Positions 34,855-42,546 of a stretch of DNA of 64,000 nt are shown here, in pieces. The stretch comes from Xanthomonas sp. DAR 35659. Lineage in GTDB: Bacteria; Pseudomonadota; Gammaproteobacteria; Xanthomonadales; Xanthomonadaceae. Every line of letters begins with the position of its first letter. The first letter of the stretch is position 1. Made by a program: the position numbers and the translations under genes. The notes beneath the pieces are model-generated. The model saw only the letters and a list, made by a program, of their open reading frames with translations. It made no database searches and was not told the origin of the DNA. Location of the stretch: positions 3,028,001-3,092,000 of the forward strand of contig NZ_CP162488.1 in the NCBI RefSeq assembly GCF_041242975.1, given 5' to 3'.

Positions 34855-36100
34855 GATCCCGCCCACCGCCGGCCTGCCGTTGCGCTGGCGCGACCTGTGG
34901 CCGGCGCGCGCGCCGCAGCGCCTGGCCGCGCAACTCGGCCTGCCCGGCGCGCTGCTGACCTGCTCGGGCACCGCCGCGCTGGTCATCGCGCTGCGCACCC
35001 TGGCCGCGAGCTGCCGGCGCCGCCAGGTGGTGGTGGCCGCGTACACGTGTCCACTGGTGGCGCTGGCGGTGGCCCATTGCGGCCTGCACCTGGTGCTGTG
35101 CGATCTGCTGCCCGATTCGCTCGACCCGGACCCGGCGCAACTGGCGCAGCGCTGCGGCAACGACACCCTGGCGATCATCGCCACCCATCTCGGCGGCCGC
35201 CTCAGCGATCTGGCGCCGCTGCGCCAGGCCGCCGCGGCCTGCGGCGCGATGCTGATCGAGGACGCCGCGCAGGCGTTGGGCGGCGTGCATGCCGACGGCA
35301 CCCCGGCCGGCCTGGGCGGCGACATCGGCTTCTGCAGCCTCGCCGTCGGCAAGGGCCCGACCCTGTACGAAGGCGGCCTGCTGCTGTCGCGGCATGCGCC
35401 GCTGCGGCACAGCCTGGCCGACACCGCCGCGCGCCTGGCCCTGCCGGACTGGCGCTGGGAACTGCGCCGCAGCGTGCAGTTGCTGGGCTATGCCGCGCTG
35501 TACCGGCCGCGCGCGCTGCGCTGGGCCTACGGCGCGCCGCTGCGCCGCGCGTTGCGCCGCGGCGATCGCCTCGGCGCCGCCGGCGACCACTTCGACCGGG
35601 AGATTCCGCAACACGCGGTCGGCGCCTGGCGCGAAGCCGTCGGCGTGCGCGCCAGCGCGCGCTGGCCGGCGTTCCTGGCGCAGCTGCGCGACCAGGGCCG
35701 GCGCCGCAGCGCGCGCCTGTCCACCCTTCCCGGCCTGACGGTGATCGCCGACACCCCGGGCGCGCAGGGAAGCTGGCCGATCCTGATGGTGTTGCTGCCC
35801 GACGCCGCCACCCGCGAACGCGCCCTGGCCGCGCTGTGGCCGCGCGGGCTGGGCGTGGCGGTGCCGTTCGTGCATGCACTGCCCGACTATGCCTATCTGC
35901 GCGGCATCGTCGATCCGGCGCCGATGCCCAACGCGCGCGACTTCGCCGAGCGCTGCCTGAGCATCAGCAACAGCCCGTGGCTGGACGAGGACGGATTCGA
36001 GGCGATCGTCGCGGTGCTGCGGCAGGTGTGTGCGGAGCGGATCGGCGAGGCCGACCATCACCAAGCACGCATCGCTGCCGCAGCCCACATTCCCTTGTAG
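34844..36100 (+). CDS. DegT/DnrJ/EryC1/StrS-family PLP aminotransferase
   Basis: A 418-residue sugar-aminotransferase-fold enzyme. CSGTAALVIALRTLA and YTCPLVALAVAHCGLHLVLCDL are typical N-terminal blocks. MLIEDAAQALGG carries the PLP-ring Asp (D140), and SLAVGKGPTLYEGGLLL carries the Schiff-base Lys170 with the EGG motif. The family transaminates keto-sugars linked to UDP or dTDP; ArnB is a member. Its partners here are the two half-transporters. The last residues (about ARIAAAAHIPL) and the TAG stop fall at the edge of a REP element starting at 36096, so the C terminus has probably been reshaped by it. Confidence 0.85.
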   Translation: MRTEIPPTAGLPLRWRDLWPARAPQRLAAQLGLPGALLTCSGTAALVIALRTLAASCRRRQVVVAAYTCPLVALAVAHCGLHLVLCDLLPDSLDPDPAQLAQRCGNDTLAIIATHLGGRLSDLAPLRQAAAACGAMLIEDAAQALGGVHADGTPAGLGGDIGFCSLAVGKGPTLYEGGLLLSRHAPLRHSLADTAARLALPDWRWELRRSVQLLGYAALYRPRALRWAYGAPLRRALRRGDRLGAAGDHFDREIPQHAVGAWREAVGVRASARWPAFLAQLRDQGRRRSARLSTLPGLTVIADTPGAQGSWPILMVLLPDAATRERALAALWPRGLGVAVPFVHALPDYAYLRGIVDPAPMPNARDFAERCLSISNSPWLDEDGFEAIVAVLRQVCAERIGEADHHQARIAAAAHIPL

Positions 36101-36162
36101 GAGCGGCTTCAGCCGCGACAGGATCCATCGGTAACGCCCGTCGCGGCTGAAGCCGCTCCTAC
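36096..36162. repeat. REP-like inverted repeat (copy 2)
   Basis: The left arm TGTAGGAGCGGCTTCAGCCG continuing to 36120 pairs with a right arm ending at 36162 (24 of 25 positions across about 12 spacer bases). It is the same element as at 25338-25407. It lies between two convergent genes and supplies the stop codon of the aminotransferase gene (TAG at 36098-36100). It may serve both genes as a terminator. Confidence 0.85.
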
Positions 36163-36172
36163 ACGGGCCACG

Positions 36173-37054
36173 CTAGCCCGCCGTCCCCGCCTCGGCCAGC
36201 GCCTGCAGCAGGCGCAGGTTCAGCGCGTGCTGCTGCGCCTGCCACGTAGGCAACGCCTGCGGCGAGGGCGGCGGCTGCGCATCCAGCGCGGCCAGCCGCC
36301 GCTTCCACCACTGCGGATACCGGACCAGCGACACCTCGCCGGTGATGTCGCTGCCGATCAATTGCCCATGCAGGAGCGCGATCGCGGCGAGCAGGTGCGG
36401 CACCCGCAGTTCGCCCTGGTCCCAGTTGGTGCGCGCGTCCTGCGGATCCAGCACGTCCTTGTCCAGCGACAGATAGGTCGGCATCGGCGTGGCATGCAAC
36501 TGTTGCAGGAACGCGTCGATCAGCTCCCTGCCCGACGCGAAGCCGCGCACCGCGGCGCCCAGGCCGATGCGCCGCGCCCAGCCGACGTCCACGCCGCTGC
36601 ACCAGTAGCGCAGCTTGCCGCGGTACAGCGGGCGCAGATGGTTTTCCCAGGCGTGCGCGGCGCCGACGTCGCCGGAGGTGATGCCGACCACCTCCACCCG
36701 CGCCACCTGCGGCAACGCGGCCACCCGCCACACCCACGAACCGCAATGCACGGCGAACGGGAACCGCATGTTGTCCGGGTGATTGTCGAACACCACCACC
36801 CGCAGCGGCGCCTGCGCGCGTCGCGCCGCGCGCGCGATCAGCGGCAGGCTCAGATGATGGAAGTCGCCGCTGCCCAGCAGCACGGTGCCGTGCCGCGCCG
36901 GCAGCGCGGCATCCAGCGTCGCGCCGAAGCGCCGCAACCGGCGCAGCGAACAGGCGAAGCGCAGCCCGTCATGCCAGTCCTGCAGCGGCAGGCGCAGCGC
37001 GCCCGGCACCGCGCCCAGCGATCCGTCCAGGTCCAGCGCGACCGGCGCGCTCAT
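36173..37054 (-). CDS. Arginase/agmatinase (ureohydrolase)-fold protein
   Basis: A 293-residue enzyme. Metal-ligand motifs of the ureohydrolase fold are visible: GSGDFHHLS (H66/H67), FDNHPDN (D90, H92, D94) and SLDKDVLDP (D198, D200, D203), so a two-metal centre should form. The rest diverges from classical arginase, with DNH where DAH is usual and no recognisable guanidine-specificity loop. The substrate may be a guanidino, amidine or formimino compound, or something else. Its start overlaps the stop of the FemAB-like gene (ATGA at 37051), so it follows that gene in one operon. Confidence 0.8.
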   Translation of the reverse strand: MSAPVALDLDGSLGAVPGALRLPLQDWHDGLRFACSLRRLRRFGATLDAALPARHGTVLLGSGDFHHLSLPLIARAARRAQAPLRVVVFDNHPDNMRFPFAVHCGSWVWRVAALPQVARVEVVGITSGDVGAAHAWENHLRPLYRGKLRYWCSGVDVGWARRIGLGAAVRGFASGRELIDAFLQQLHATPMPTYLSLDKDVLDPQDARTNWDQGELRVPHLLAAIALLHGQLIGSDITGEVSLVRYPQWWKRRLAALDAQPPPSPQALPTWQAQQHALNLRLLQALAEAGTAG

Positions 37055-38130
37055 GGCGCGGACTCCGCCGCGTCGGTATCCGGGTCGGCGCTGCCGACGT
37101 CGTCGCTCTCGAACAGCGGGCGCAGCCGGCGCAACGCGAGCCGCAGCAGCGGATTGCGCAGGTACACCGCGTGCCAGGTGTAGGTGAAGCTGGCGCCGAG
37201 TTGCGCCTTCACTTCCGGATCGGTCCAGCCGGCGACATAGGCGCGCAGGCCGTGGCGGCAGGCGTACTCCAGATTGTGCATCCAGCTCAGCGCGTACAGG
37301 TTGTGCTCGCGCGCGTCGGGATAGTGCAGGCCGATGTACTTGTCCACCAGCCGCCCCTCGTGCACGTAGCACAGGTTCCAGCCGATCAGCCGGCCCTGGT
37401 GGCGATAGGTGAAGACCAGCCCGCCGGACGCGGCGTCGGTCAGCAGCGCATCGAAGAACGCGGCGGTCAGCAGGTCGAAATGCACCTCGCTCTGCGCGTA
37501 GACCTCCAGGTACAGCGCATAGCACTGCGCGCGCAGCGCCGGGTCGGCGAAGGCGGCGCCGGTCGGCAGCACGTCGATCTCCAGGTCGGCGCGCGAGCGC
37601 AGCTTGCGGCGGATGTTGCGACGGCGCCCGCGCGACAGCCGCGCCAGGTACTCGTCGGTGGAGGCGAAATCGATCGGCACCCAGGCCAGCGCCTGTCCGC
37701 GCAGCAGCACGTAGCCGCTGCGCGCGCAGGCCTCCAGGAACACCTGCGCCCAGGCGTTGTCGGTGGCATCCAGCAGCGGCGAGGCCTGCGGGATGTCCTT
37801 GACGATCAGCAGCGAGCGCGTCCGTCCGAGCTGCGCGCGCCACTGCGCCGGCAACCGCGCCGGATCGGCGGCGCGCGGCAGCCAGGCGTACTCGCTGACC
37901 GTGCTGCCGACGAAGCTGGTGCGCGGCCGCAGCAGGCGCCGCCACAGCCGCGGCAACGGCCAGCGCCCGACGCGCGCGCGCAGCGCCGGATCGGCAGTGG
38001 TCAGCAGGTCGAAGTCGGCTTCGAACGCCGGCACGCCATGCTCCAGCGTGCGCGCCACGAAGGCCTGCGGGGGATGCTCGAGGAACCGCTGCTGCAGGGC
38101 GCGCGGTTCGAGCTGGCTCACGAAAGGCAT
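37051..38130 (-). CDS. FemAB/GNAT-like acyltransferase
   Basis: A 359-residue cytoplasmic protein. The C-terminal half has the FemAB/BioF2-type GNAT pattern: RLSRGRRRNIRRKLRSR, YAQSEVHFDLLTAAFFDALLTDAASGGLVFTYRHQGRLIGWNLCYVHEGRLVDKYIGLHYPDAREHNLYALSWMHNLEYA and YVAGWTDPEVKAQLG. Such proteins transfer amino-acyl or acyl groups onto amines. Next to an acyl carrier protein and a ketosynthase, an acyl-ACP donor is plausible. It is divergent from the ACP gene with 112 bp between and heads the operon with the arginase-fold gene. ATG at 38128-38130. Confidence 0.75.
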   Translation of the reverse strand: MPFVSQLEPRALQQRFLEHPPQAFVARTLEHGVPAFEADFDLLTTADPALRARVGRWPLPRLWRRLLRPRTSFVGSTVSEYAWLPRAADPARLPAQWRAQLGRTRSLLIVKDIPQASPLLDATDNAWAQVFLEACARSGYVLLRGQALAWVPIDFASTDEYLARLSRGRRRNIRRKLRSRADLEIDVLPTGAAFADPALRAQCYALYLEVYAQSEVHFDLLTAAFFDALLTDAASGGLVFTYRHQGRLIGWNLCYVHEGRLVDKYIGLHYPDAREHNLYALSWMHNLEYACRHGLRAYVAGWTDPEVKAQLGASFTYTWHAVYLRNPLLRLALRRLRPLFESDDVGSADPDTDAAESAP

Positions 38131-38242
38131 CTGCAAGATTGGCCGGCTAGCGTGGAGGATGGACGCCGCAGCCGTGGGCCGCGGCACGCTTCCACCGCCG
38201 GCACGCGCCGCACGGTGGCCTTTCATTTCGCGGAGGACCGCC

Positions 38243-38518
38243 ATGACCCCGTCTATCGAAACCCAGATCCACAGCATCGTCGCCAAGCACGCCGAGATCG
38301 ACCTGGCCGGCCTCAACGCCGAGACCAGACTCCAGGACCTGGGCGTGGATTCGCTCGAGGCGATCGAGATCCTGTTCGACATCGAGGAACACTTCGACAT
38401 CACCTTCCCGCAGCGCGATCCGAACCTGGACGACGGCTCGCTGGGCAAGCTCGCCGAAGCGGTACGGCAGGCGCTGGCCGCCAAGGCCGCCGCCGCGCCG
38501 CTGGCCGCGGCGCACTGA
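38243..38518 (+). CDS. Acyl carrier protein
   Basis: A 91-residue dedicated carrier protein. LQDLGVDSLEAIEILFDIEEHFDITFP contains the phosphopantetheine-attachment Ser37 in DSL. The C-terminal tail is an alanine-rich extension of about 12 residues. It differs from a housekeeping AcpP in sequence and length, and sits 6 bp before a ketosynthase gene, so it is the carrier for this local pathway. GGAGG lies just before the ATG. Confidence 0.93.
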   Translation: MTPSIETQIHSIVAKHAEIDLAGLNAETRLQDLGVDSLEAIEILFDIEEHFDITFPQRDPNLDDGSLGKLAEAVRQALAAKAAAAPLAAAH

Positions 38519-38524
38519 GCGGCG

Positions 38525-39757
38525 ATGGGCCGCCCGGCGCCGGAGCATCGCGTCGTCGTCACCGGGATGGGCGCGGTCAGCGCGCTCGGCCTGGGTGCCG
38601 ATGCCCTGTGGCGCGGCATGCGCGAGGGCCGCAGCGGCATCGCCGCGCTGGCCTCGCCCGATCCGCAGTCCACGCTGAAGATGCGCGTCGCCGCCAGCGT
38701 GCCCGGCTTCGCGCCGCAGGCGGCGCAGTTGGGCGGCATCGCGCCCGGCCAGCTGGATCGCATGACCCAGATGGCCCTGGTCGCGGCGCACGAAGCCGTG
38801 GCCCAGGCCGGCCTGGCGCCGCACGCCGCGGGCGCGCGCGGCGCGGTGGTGCTCGGCACCGGCGTCGGCGCCGAACTCAGCCGCGACGAGCAGTCGCGGC
38901 GGCTGTACCGCGAGCAGGCCGAGCGCCTGCACCCGCTGACCATCGTGCGCAGCATGAACAACGCCGCGGTCAGCCAGATCAGCCTCGTCTTCGGCCTGCG
39001 CGGCCCGGCCTTCACCGTGTCCAGCGCCTGCGCCTCGGCCAACCATGCGCTGGCGCAGGCGGCGCTGCTGATCCGCCACGGCCTGGCCGACGTCGCCATC
39101 GCCGGCGGCAGCGAAGCCTGCCTGAGCCTGCCGCTGATCCGCGCCTGGGAAGCCATGCGCGTGGTCAGCGACGACACCTGCCGGCCGTTCTGCGCGCAGC
39201 GCAGCGGCCTGGTGCTGGGCGAAGGCGCCGGCGTGTTCGTGCTGGAAAGCGCGGCGCATGCCGCGGCGCGCGGCGCCGCGCCGCTGGCGGAACTGGCCGG
39301 CTTCGGCCTCAATGCGGATGCCCACGACATCGTCGCGCCCAGCGCCGAGGGCGCCGCCGCGGCGATGCGCCTGGCCCTGCACGACGCCGGCCTGGAGCCG
39401 CGACAGATCGACTACATCAACGCCCACGGCACCGGCACGCTGGCCAACGACCGCACCGAAACGCAGGCGATCCATCAGGTGTTCGGCGTCCATGCCGAGG
39501 CGCTGGCGGTGAGTTCGACCAAGGCCGTGCACGGCCACGCGCTCGGCGCCGCCGGCGCGCTGGAACTGGTCGCGGCGATCGGCGCGCTGCGCGAGCAGAT
39601 CGTGCCGCCCACCGCCAACTTCCTCGATGCCGATCCGGACTGCGACCTGGATTACGTGCCGCACCAGGCACGCGCCCGCCCGGTGCGGGCGGTGCTGAGC
39701 AATTCGTTCGCCTTCGGCGGACTCAACGCGGTGCTGGCGCTGCGCGCGGCGGGCTGA
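38525..39757 (+). CDS. Beta-ketoacyl-[ACP] synthase (FabF-like)
   Basis: A 410-residue condensing enzyme with the complete Cys-His-His triad: Cys169 in VSSACASANHA, His301 in NAHGTGT and His338 in KAVHGHALGAAG, with Lys333. Family blocks VVVTGMGAVSALG and LSNSFAFGGLNAVL are intact. It resembles FabF-type and secondary-metabolite ketosynthases. With the ACP 6 bp upstream it should extend or condense an acyl chain, but no ketoreductase, dehydratase or acyltransferase follows, so reduction steps must come from elsewhere or not occur. Convergent with the class III aminotransferase gene. Confidence 0.92.
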   Translation: MGRPAPEHRVVVTGMGAVSALGLGADALWRGMREGRSGIAALASPDPQSTLKMRVAASVPGFAPQAAQLGGIAPGQLDRMTQMALVAAHEAVAQAGLAPHAAGARGAVVLGTGVGAELSRDEQSRRLYREQAERLHPLTIVRSMNNAAVSQISLVFGLRGPAFTVSSACASANHALAQAALLIRHGLADVAIAGGSEACLSLPLIRAWEAMRVVSDDTCRPFCAQRSGLVLGEGAGVFVLESAAHAAARGAAPLAELAGFGLNADAHDIVAPSAEGAAAAMRLALHDAGLEPRQIDYINAHGTGTLANDRTETQAIHQVFGVHAEALAVSSTKAVHGHALGAAGALELVAAIGALREQIVPPTANFLDADPDCDLDYVPHQARARPVRAVLSNSFAFGGLNAVLALRAAG

Positions 39758-39778
39758 TCCGCCCGCCGCGGCAAGAAA

Positions 39779-39813
39779 CGGGAGGCAACGCGGCGCCAAC
39801 GCGCTGTCTCCCG
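39779..39813. terminator. Bidirectional hairpin between convergent genes
   Basis: CGGGAG (39779-39784) pairs with CTCCCG (39808-39813), and inside it CGCG-containing arms continue the stem with mismatches around GGCGCC. It sits in the 61-bp gap between the ketosynthase stop and the aminotransferase stop, where it can end both transcripts. Confidence 0.5.
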
Positions 39814-39818
39814 CCATT

Positions 39819-41324
39819 TCACGCCACCCGCTTGGCGCGGGTCAGCAACTGGTCCAGCAGCGACAGCCCCAGGTCGATCTCGTCGTGGCTGATGTGCAGC
39901 GACGGCGCCAGCGTGATCACGTTCTTGTAGTAGCCGCCCACGTCCAGCACCAGGCCGATGCGCTTGCCGTTGTGGCGCAGCTCGCCTTCCAGCCCCATGT
40001 CGACCATCGTGTCGAGCAGCTTGCGGTTCGGGGTGAAGCCGTCCGCCTGGCAGATCTCCGCGCGCAGCGCCAGGCCTAGGCCGTCGACGTCGCCGATTTC
40101 CGGGTGGCGCGTCTGCAGATCGCGCAAGCCATCGAGGAAATGCGCGCCCTTGGCCATCACCATCGACTCGTAGTCGGTCTCGGCCAGCATGCGCATGGTT
40201 TCCAGACCGACCGCCGTGCCCAGCGGATTGGAAGCGAAGGTGGAATGGGTCGAACCCGGCGGGAACACGGTCGGGTTGATCAGTTCCTCGCGCGCCCAGA
40301 TGCCGGCCAGCGGATTGAGGCCGTTGGTCAGCGCCTTGCCGAACACCAGCACGTCCGGGGTCACCCCGAAATGCTCGATCGCCCACAGCTTGCCGGTGCG
40401 GAAGAAGCCCATCTGGATTTCGTCGACCACCAGCAGGATGCCGTACTTGTCCAGCACCCGCTTCAGGCCGGTGAAGAAGTTCGGCGGCGGGATCACGTAG
40501 CCGCCGGTGCCCTGGATCGGCTCGACATAGAACGCCGCGTACTCGCACTGCCCGGCCTTGGGATCCCACACGCCGTTGTACTCGGTCTCGAACAGGCGCT
40601 CGAACTTGGCCACGCATTGCTCGCCGTACTCCTCCTTTGACATGCCCTTGGGGCCGCGGAAGTGGTACGGGAATTCGATGAACTGGGCGCGGTCGAAATG
40701 GCCGAAGCGGCGCCGGTAGCGGTACGACGAAGTGATCGCCGAAGCGCCCAGGGTACGTCCGTGATAGCCGCCCTCGAACGCGAACACCAGGCTCTTGCCG
40801 GCGCTGGCGTTGCGCACCAGCTTCAGCGAGTCTTCCACCGACTGCGCGCCGCCGACGTTGAAGTGCACGCGGCCCTTGCGGCCCCACTTGCGTTCGGCGT
40901 CCTGGGCGATGGTCTTGGCCAGCTCGATCTTGGTCGGATGCAGGTACTGGCTGGCGACCTGCGGCAGGCTGTCGATCTGCCGCTTCAACGCGCCGTTCAA
41001 GCGCGGATTGGCGTAGCCGAAATTGACCGCCGAGTACCACATCTGCAGATCCAGGTACGGCACGTCCTCGGTGTCGTAGAGGTAGCTGCCATCGCAGTGG
41101 GCGAAGATCCGCGGCGGTTCGCTGTAGTGCACGGTATCGCCGAAGGAGCAGTATTCGGCTTCGTCGGCCAGCAACTGCGCGTCGCCGAGCGCGGCGTGGT
41201 AGGCCGGACCGCCGCGCAGCAGCGCATCCGGATCCGGCGCCGCCAGCGCCAGGCTGTCGTCGAGCGTGGCGAGATCGCCGTGGAGCGGCGCGAGCGCCGT
41301 GGGGAACTGAACAGTCCGGTTCAT
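39819..41324 (-). CDS. Class III PLP-dependent aminotransferase
   Basis: A 501-residue enzyme of the ornithine/omega-amino-acid transaminase fold. Evidence is GGAQSVEDSLKLVRNASAGKSLVFAFEGGYHGRTLGA, AAFYVEPIQGTGGYVIPPPNFF, LLVVDEIQMGFFRTGKLWAIEHFGVTPDVLVFGKALTNG with Schiff-base Lys330, and STHSTFASNPLGTAVGLETM. It is longer than usual by an N-terminal extension of about 70 residues (PHYSEPPRIF region). It transaminates an aldehyde or keto substrate with an amino acid. Start at ATG 41322-41324, 4 bases after the stop of the phosphatase gene, so the two are one operon. Confidence 0.88.
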   Translation of the reverse strand: MNRTVQFPTALAPLHGDLATLDDSLALAAPDPDALLRGGPAYHAALGDAQLLADEAEYCSFGDTVHYSEPPRIFAHCDGSYLYDTEDVPYLDLQMWYSAVNFGYANPRLNGALKRQIDSLPQVASQYLHPTKIELAKTIAQDAERKWGRKGRVHFNVGGAQSVEDSLKLVRNASAGKSLVFAFEGGYHGRTLGASAITSSYRYRRRFGHFDRAQFIEFPYHFRGPKGMSKEEYGEQCVAKFERLFETEYNGVWDPKAGQCEYAAFYVEPIQGTGGYVIPPPNFFTGLKRVLDKYGILLVVDEIQMGFFRTGKLWAIEHFGVTPDVLVFGKALTNGLNPLAGIWAREELINPTVFPPGSTHSTFASNPLGTAVGLETMRMLAETDYESMVMAKGAHFLDGLRDLQTRHPEIGDVDGLGLALRAEICQADGFTPNRKLLDTMVDMGLEGELRHNGKRIGLVLDVGGYYKNVITLAPSLHISHDEIDLGLSLLDQLLTRAKRVA

Positions 41325-41328
41325 GAGG

Positions 41329-42039
41329 TCAGGCTCGTTGGGGAACGGGAAGAGGCAGGCGCGCGGCAACCGCTGCCGGCGCGGCGAGGTCGTGCAGCAA
41401 TGCGATGGCGTCGTCGAAGCCGCCGATCGCGCGGTGGGCGATGCCGTTGGCGCGGCAATGGCGCAACAGGCCGTCCTTGGCGAAGACCAGGTCGGCCTCG
41501 CCGGCCACGCAGAAATCGGAGTGGCCGTCGCCGATCAGCAAGGTGGCGTGCGCCGCCGGCGGCCGCGCCATCACCGCGCACTTGCAGGTGCCGCTGGGGC
41601 AGTCCGGGCGCGCGTGCGGCGACGCCATGCGCCATGCGCCAGCGTCGGTGCGCAGCAGGCGATTGGCGACGATCGGCAACTGGTGCAGGCCGTGCCGCGC
41701 CAGGATCCGCGCGATCGGATAGTCCAGGCCGTCGCTGACGATGCTCAGCGGCATGCCGAGATCGCGCGCCAGGTCCACGAAGCGCACGAACGCCGGATCG
41801 ATGCGGACCTCGTCGAGCACGCGATGCAGCGCGTCCACGTCGCCGTCGAGCAGCGCCACCTGGCCGCTCATGCAGGCGCGCGCGCCGATGCGGCCGGCGA
41901 CCCAATCGTCTTCCAGCGCACGCCAGCCCGGGCGGCCGAGGCGTTCAAGCAAGGTGTCGGTGACATCCTGCAACGACACGGTGCCGTCGAAATCGCAAAG
42001 AATCTTCCACTGGACGCGCAAGGCAGCTCTCCGGCTCAT
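41329..42039 (-). CDS. HAD-IB family phosphatase (MtnX/SerB-like)
   Basis: A 236-residue phosphatase. The nucleophile motif is CDFDGTV (Asp16, Asp18), motif II is SIVSDG, and motif IV is IGDGHSDFCVA. The CPSGTCKC segment is characteristic of the MtnX-like group. MtnX acts in methionine salvage, but no other salvage genes are near. Its neighbour is the class III aminotransferase, so it probably removes phosphate from an intermediate of the local pathway. ATG at 42037-42039. Confidence 0.85.
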   Translation of the reverse strand: MSRRAALRVQWKILCDFDGTVSLQDVTDTLLERLGRPGWRALEDDWVAGRIGARACMSGQVALLDGDVDALHRVLDEVRIDPAFVRFVDLARDLGMPLSIVSDGLDYPIARILARHGLHQLPIVANRLLRTDAGAWRMASPHARPDCPSGTCKCAVMARPPAAHATLLIGDGHSDFCVAGEADLVFAKDGLLRHCRANGIAHRAIGGFDDAIALLHDLAAPAAVAARLPLPVPQRA

Positions 42040-42207
42040 TCGGGCAGAGCCTAGGCGGGCTGTCTTTCGTGCTCCTTTCCTGTTGTCGGCCGCGCGCCGG
42101 GACGCGCGCGTGCTCTGTCGCCGGCGCGTCGGGCACCTGCAGGCGGGCGCGCGGCGCCGCACCACGGTTCACAATCGGCGGCCGATCAGGCACGCTAGCG
42201 GCACCAG

Positions 42208-42294
42208 GCCCGGATGGCGAAACTGGTAGACGCATCGGACTTAAAATCCGCCGGGGGCGACCCCATGCCGGTTCGATTCCGGCTCCGGGCACCA
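42208..42294 (+). tRNA. tRNA-Leu (anticodon UAA)
   Basis: The acceptor arms GCCCGGA (42208) and TCCGGGC (42284-42290) pair, with discriminator A and encoded CCA to 42294. The anticodon loop CTTAAAA gives UAA. The long variable arm (CGGGGGCGACCCCAUG region) and the T arm GGTTCGATTCC are as expected for a class II tRNA-Leu. No integrase or att-like repeat lies beside it. Confidence 0.95.
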
Positions 42295-42546
42295 CCTTCT
42301 CGCAGTTCCCTTTGCGCAAGCGGCACGCATGCTGGCCAGCGTGGCTTCATCGCTGCGCCAAGACAGCGCTGCCATTGGAATTTTGATGGCGCGCCACGCC
42401 TGAAAGCTCTGGACACGTGAGCTTCCTGCGCGCGTCATCGTCCGGCGCGCCGGCGCGTAACCGGGGCCGGAAAGAGCCCCGGCGACGCCGCCACGACGGC
42501 GCCGGGGATGCCATTCGGCAACGGTGAACCTGAAGTCCTGCGGCGC

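Noticed and set aside
41329..42039. Naming the HAD phosphatase mtnX of methionine salvage
   Set aside because: No other salvage genes are nearby and its operon partner is an aminotransferase, so only the family is stated.
42208..42294. tRNA-Leu as a possible island insertion site next to the unusual biosynthetic genes
   Set aside because: No integrase, direct repeat of the tRNA 3' end or base-composition shift was seen on either side.
42461..42482. CCGGGGC/GCCCCGG hairpin considered as the hemN terminator
   Set aside because: It is 65 bp past the stop but has no T tract on the minus strand, so it was not listed as a supported terminator.
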